In this document: piece after piece, positions 62,574 through 64,000 of the stretch
How positions within the stretch are numbered: position 1 is the first letter of the stretch
Layout of the letters: every line of letters starts with the position of its first letter
NCBI GenBank assembly: GCA_023430885.1
Contig: JAEYYH010000006.1
Span: 62,001-126,000, forward strand
Source of the DNA: Bacillota bacterium
Lineage (GTDB): Bacteria; Bacillota_I; Bacilli_A; RF39; UBA660
Reading direction: 5' to 3'
Length of the DNA: 64,000 nt
The notes under the pieces: model-generated
Told to the model about the DNA's origin: nothing
Databases searched by the model: none
Seen by the model: the letters and a program-made list of their open reading frames with translations, nothing else
Position numbers and translations under genes: made by a program

Positions 62574-63071
62574 ATGTTAGGACATTTAGGTTTCTCATAT
62601 ATTGGTTTAATATATTTATTAATGCTATTTATACCAAATATTATATGGACTAAAAATCTACCTAAAGATTACAATGAAGTTGTTGGTAATGAAAATAAGA
62701 TATTATTACTATTTGAAAGAATAGGGCAAGCTTTAGTTACATGCAGTGCTATTATATTTAGCGATTTTAATATTAATAATGTTAATTTATGGAGTATATG
62801 GTTATTAGCATCTTTTATAATAATGATAATGTATGAAATTAACTGGCTTAAGTATTTTCTTAGTAATAAGTTATTAAAAGATTTTTATAGCAGTTTTTTT
62901 GGTATTCCAGTGGCAGGAGCAACATTACCTGTAGTGGCTTTTTTGCTACTCGGAATTTATGGAAAGAATATTTGGCTAATAATTTCTATAATTATATTAG
63001 GTATTGGTCATATAGGTATACATTTACAACATTTACAAGAGATAAAAACACATAATAATAAAAAAATATAG
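62574..63071 (+). CDS. Five-helix membrane protein of unknown function
   Basis: 165 aa. Hydrophobic segments at about 9-25, 47-63, 72-88, 108-126 and 130-149. The C-terminal GHIGIHLQHLQEIK contains a histidine pair near the membrane edge. Not recognised. CTTGGAGGTGGTGTA gives a very strong SD for ATG 62574. Followed by a short terminator and then the AMP-binding gene. Confidence 0.72.
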   Translation: MLGHLGFSYIGLIYLLMLFIPNIIWTKNLPKDYNEVVGNENKILLLFERIGQALVTCSAIIFSDFNINNVNLWSIWLLASFIIMIMYEINWLKYFLSNKLLKDFYSSFFGIPVAGATLPVVAFLLLGIYGKNIWLIISIIILGIGHIGIHLQHLQEIKTHNNKKI

Positions 63072-63098
63072 AATAGTAAATAATTCGCTATTCTTTTT
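63071..63098 (+). terminator. Terminator before the AMP-binding gene
   Basis: 7-bp stem GAATAGT (63071-63077) / GCTATTC (63087-63093) with one G-U pair, 9-nt loop, then TTTTTC. Confidence 0.65.
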
Positions 63099-63178
63099 CT
63101 CTATGTTATATTATAATAAATATATGTTGAATAGTCGACATACATATTAATTTTTGTTTAAAGGATGGGATATATAGA

Positions 63179-64000
63179 ATGGGAAAAGTTAATGATTTTA
63201 TTGATAAAATGATATCAAGTTTAAAAATAAAAATAGAAGATAAAGATAAGCCATGGTTAAAATTTTACGAAGATATGCCCGAGCATATAAGATATTTTGA
63301 TGGTAGTATATATGATGCATTTAAAGAAACAGCTTTAAAATATTCATCAAATATTGCTTATGAGTATTTTTTAAGGAAAACTACTTATAGGGATTTATTA
63401 AGGAAAATTGATAAAGTAGCAAAGTCTTTAAAACAATTTAATATTGTAGAAAATGAATGCGTAACTATATGTTTACCTAATACACCAGAAGCTGTAGAAC
63501 TTATTTATGCTTGTAATAAGATGGGATTAATAGCAAATGTTGTTCATCCGTTATCTTCAACAGCGGATATTCAAAGAGCAATTGATGAAACAAATAGTTC
63601 TATATTATTTTGTTCAGATGTTTCAATGCCTAAAGCAAGAAATATTAAAGTAGATAATTTTGTTGTAGTTCCAGTTAGTAACGAATTAGATGGCATAATT
63701 AAAGTAGCATATAATTTAAAAAACAGGGAAAATTTAACACTTGATACAAATATGCTTTTTTGGAATGAATTTTTAAGCAAAAGAACATCAAATAAAGATA
63801 CGTATGTTAAGAGATCTGAAAATGATCCGGCCCTAATTATCTATAGTGGTGGAACAACAGGTAAACCTAAAGGAATAATTATATCTAATTTGAACTTAAA
63901 TGCTATGGCGCAGCAAACAAAATATGTTTGTAAAGAGGTACTTCCAGGCCAATCAGTTTTATCTGCATTACCTCTTTTTCATGTTTTTGGATACGCTGTT
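63179..64000 (+). CDS. AMP-binding (acyl-CoA synthetase-like) protein (3' partial)
   Basis: Open from ATG 63179 to the window edge, 274 codons. The adenylate-forming signature IIYSGGTTGKPKGI (about 220-233) is the P-loop-like AMP-binding motif; TYRDLLRKIDKVAKSL, VTICLPNTPEAVELIYACNKMG and ALPLFHVFG are the usual flanking parts of long-chain fatty-acyl-CoA ligases. It would activate a carboxylic acid with ATP. SD AAAGGATGGGA lies upstream. The C-terminal domain is outside the window, so substrate class and completeness cannot be judged. Confidence 0.88.
   Translation, partial: MGKVNDFIDKMISSLKIKIEDKDKPWLKFYEDMPEHIRYFDGSIYDAFKETALKYSSNIAYEYFLRKTTYRDLLRKIDKVAKSLKQFNIVENECVTICLPNTPEAVELIYACNKMGLIANVVHPLSSTADIQRAIDETNSSILFCSDVSMPKARNIKVDNFVVVPVSNELDGIIKVAYNLKNRENLTLDTNMLFWNEFLSKRTSNKDTYVKRSENDPALIIYSGGTTGKPKGIIISNLNLNAMAQQTKYVCKEVLPGQSVLSALPLFHVFGYAV

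Overview
The window is a low-GC (roughly 27-30% by eye) bacterial chromosome segment that uses the standard code: TGA is a real stop (for example hemW and the gene before it) and tryptophan is TGG. Together with a lipoteichoic-acid-synthase-type enzyme, YqeG/YqeH, ComEB, MntR/MntH, a T-box leader, very short AGGTGAT/GGAGG leaders and dense U-tailed terminators, this points to a Bacillota lineage of the Bacilli type (gut-commensal style) rather than a code-4 mycoplasma. The exact taxon cannot be told from the sequence alone. Starts have been moved to the codon best placed behind a Shine-Dalgarno (SD) sequence where the longest ORF looked over-extended.

Layout. 1-13.2 kb: 3' part of a large surface protein (leucine-rich repeats plus CUB-like domain), pyruvate kinase, a GH31 glycosidase with an altered catalytic site, a leucine-type T-box leading a small membrane protein and leuS, rnhB, a metallo-beta-lactamase-fold hydrolase, lepA and a tandem-HTH protein. 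13.2-24.6 kb: hemW and an HD hydrolase, a zincin-like protein, the thyA-dfrA-tmk operon, yqeG-yqeH, a HerA-like ATPase and an LtaS-type synthase, ending in tRNA-Cys and tRNA-Gly.

24.9-31.7 kb is an accessory island read as an integrative mobilizable element: large serine recombinase, MobV relaxase with a candidate oriT, and three exported cargo proteins (lipoprotein, C39-like cysteine peptidase, membrane-anchored protein). It is rich in secondary structure: a roughly 106-nt compound inverted repeat, a 22-codon leader ORF ending inside an 18-bp terminator hairpin ahead of the recombinase, alternating ATTTTGT/ACAAAAT repeats at the relaxase start, a 30-nt perfect palindrome and a candidate small RNA.

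31.7-45 kb: mostly small poorly known membrane or nucleotide-handling genes, two paralogous prepilin-like proteins, a Y-family polymerase, Tex and a fused ABC exporter. 45-56.8 kb: NUDIX and deoxyribosyltransferase-like proteins, PrsW, a YugP-type peptidase, uracil-DNA glycosylase, a second zincin-like protein, an esterase/condensation-fold/zinc-ribbon membrane trio and a carbohydrate-binding surface protein. 56.8-59.2 kb is a manganese homeostasis locus (mntP efflux, mntR regulator, mntH import). 59.3-60.9 kb is an ABC-F ribosome-protection-type gene preceded by a 10-codon leader peptide and switchable hairpins. The window closes with a DedA protein, a P-loop kinase-like protein and the start of an acyl-CoA synthetase-like gene.

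Functionally, thyA-dfrA-tmk, dCMP deaminase, the 5'-nucleotidase-like HAD protein, NUDIX and deoxyribosyltransferase-like proteins together serve pyrimidine deoxynucleotide supply and pool cleaning. No CRISPR array or rRNA gene was seen.
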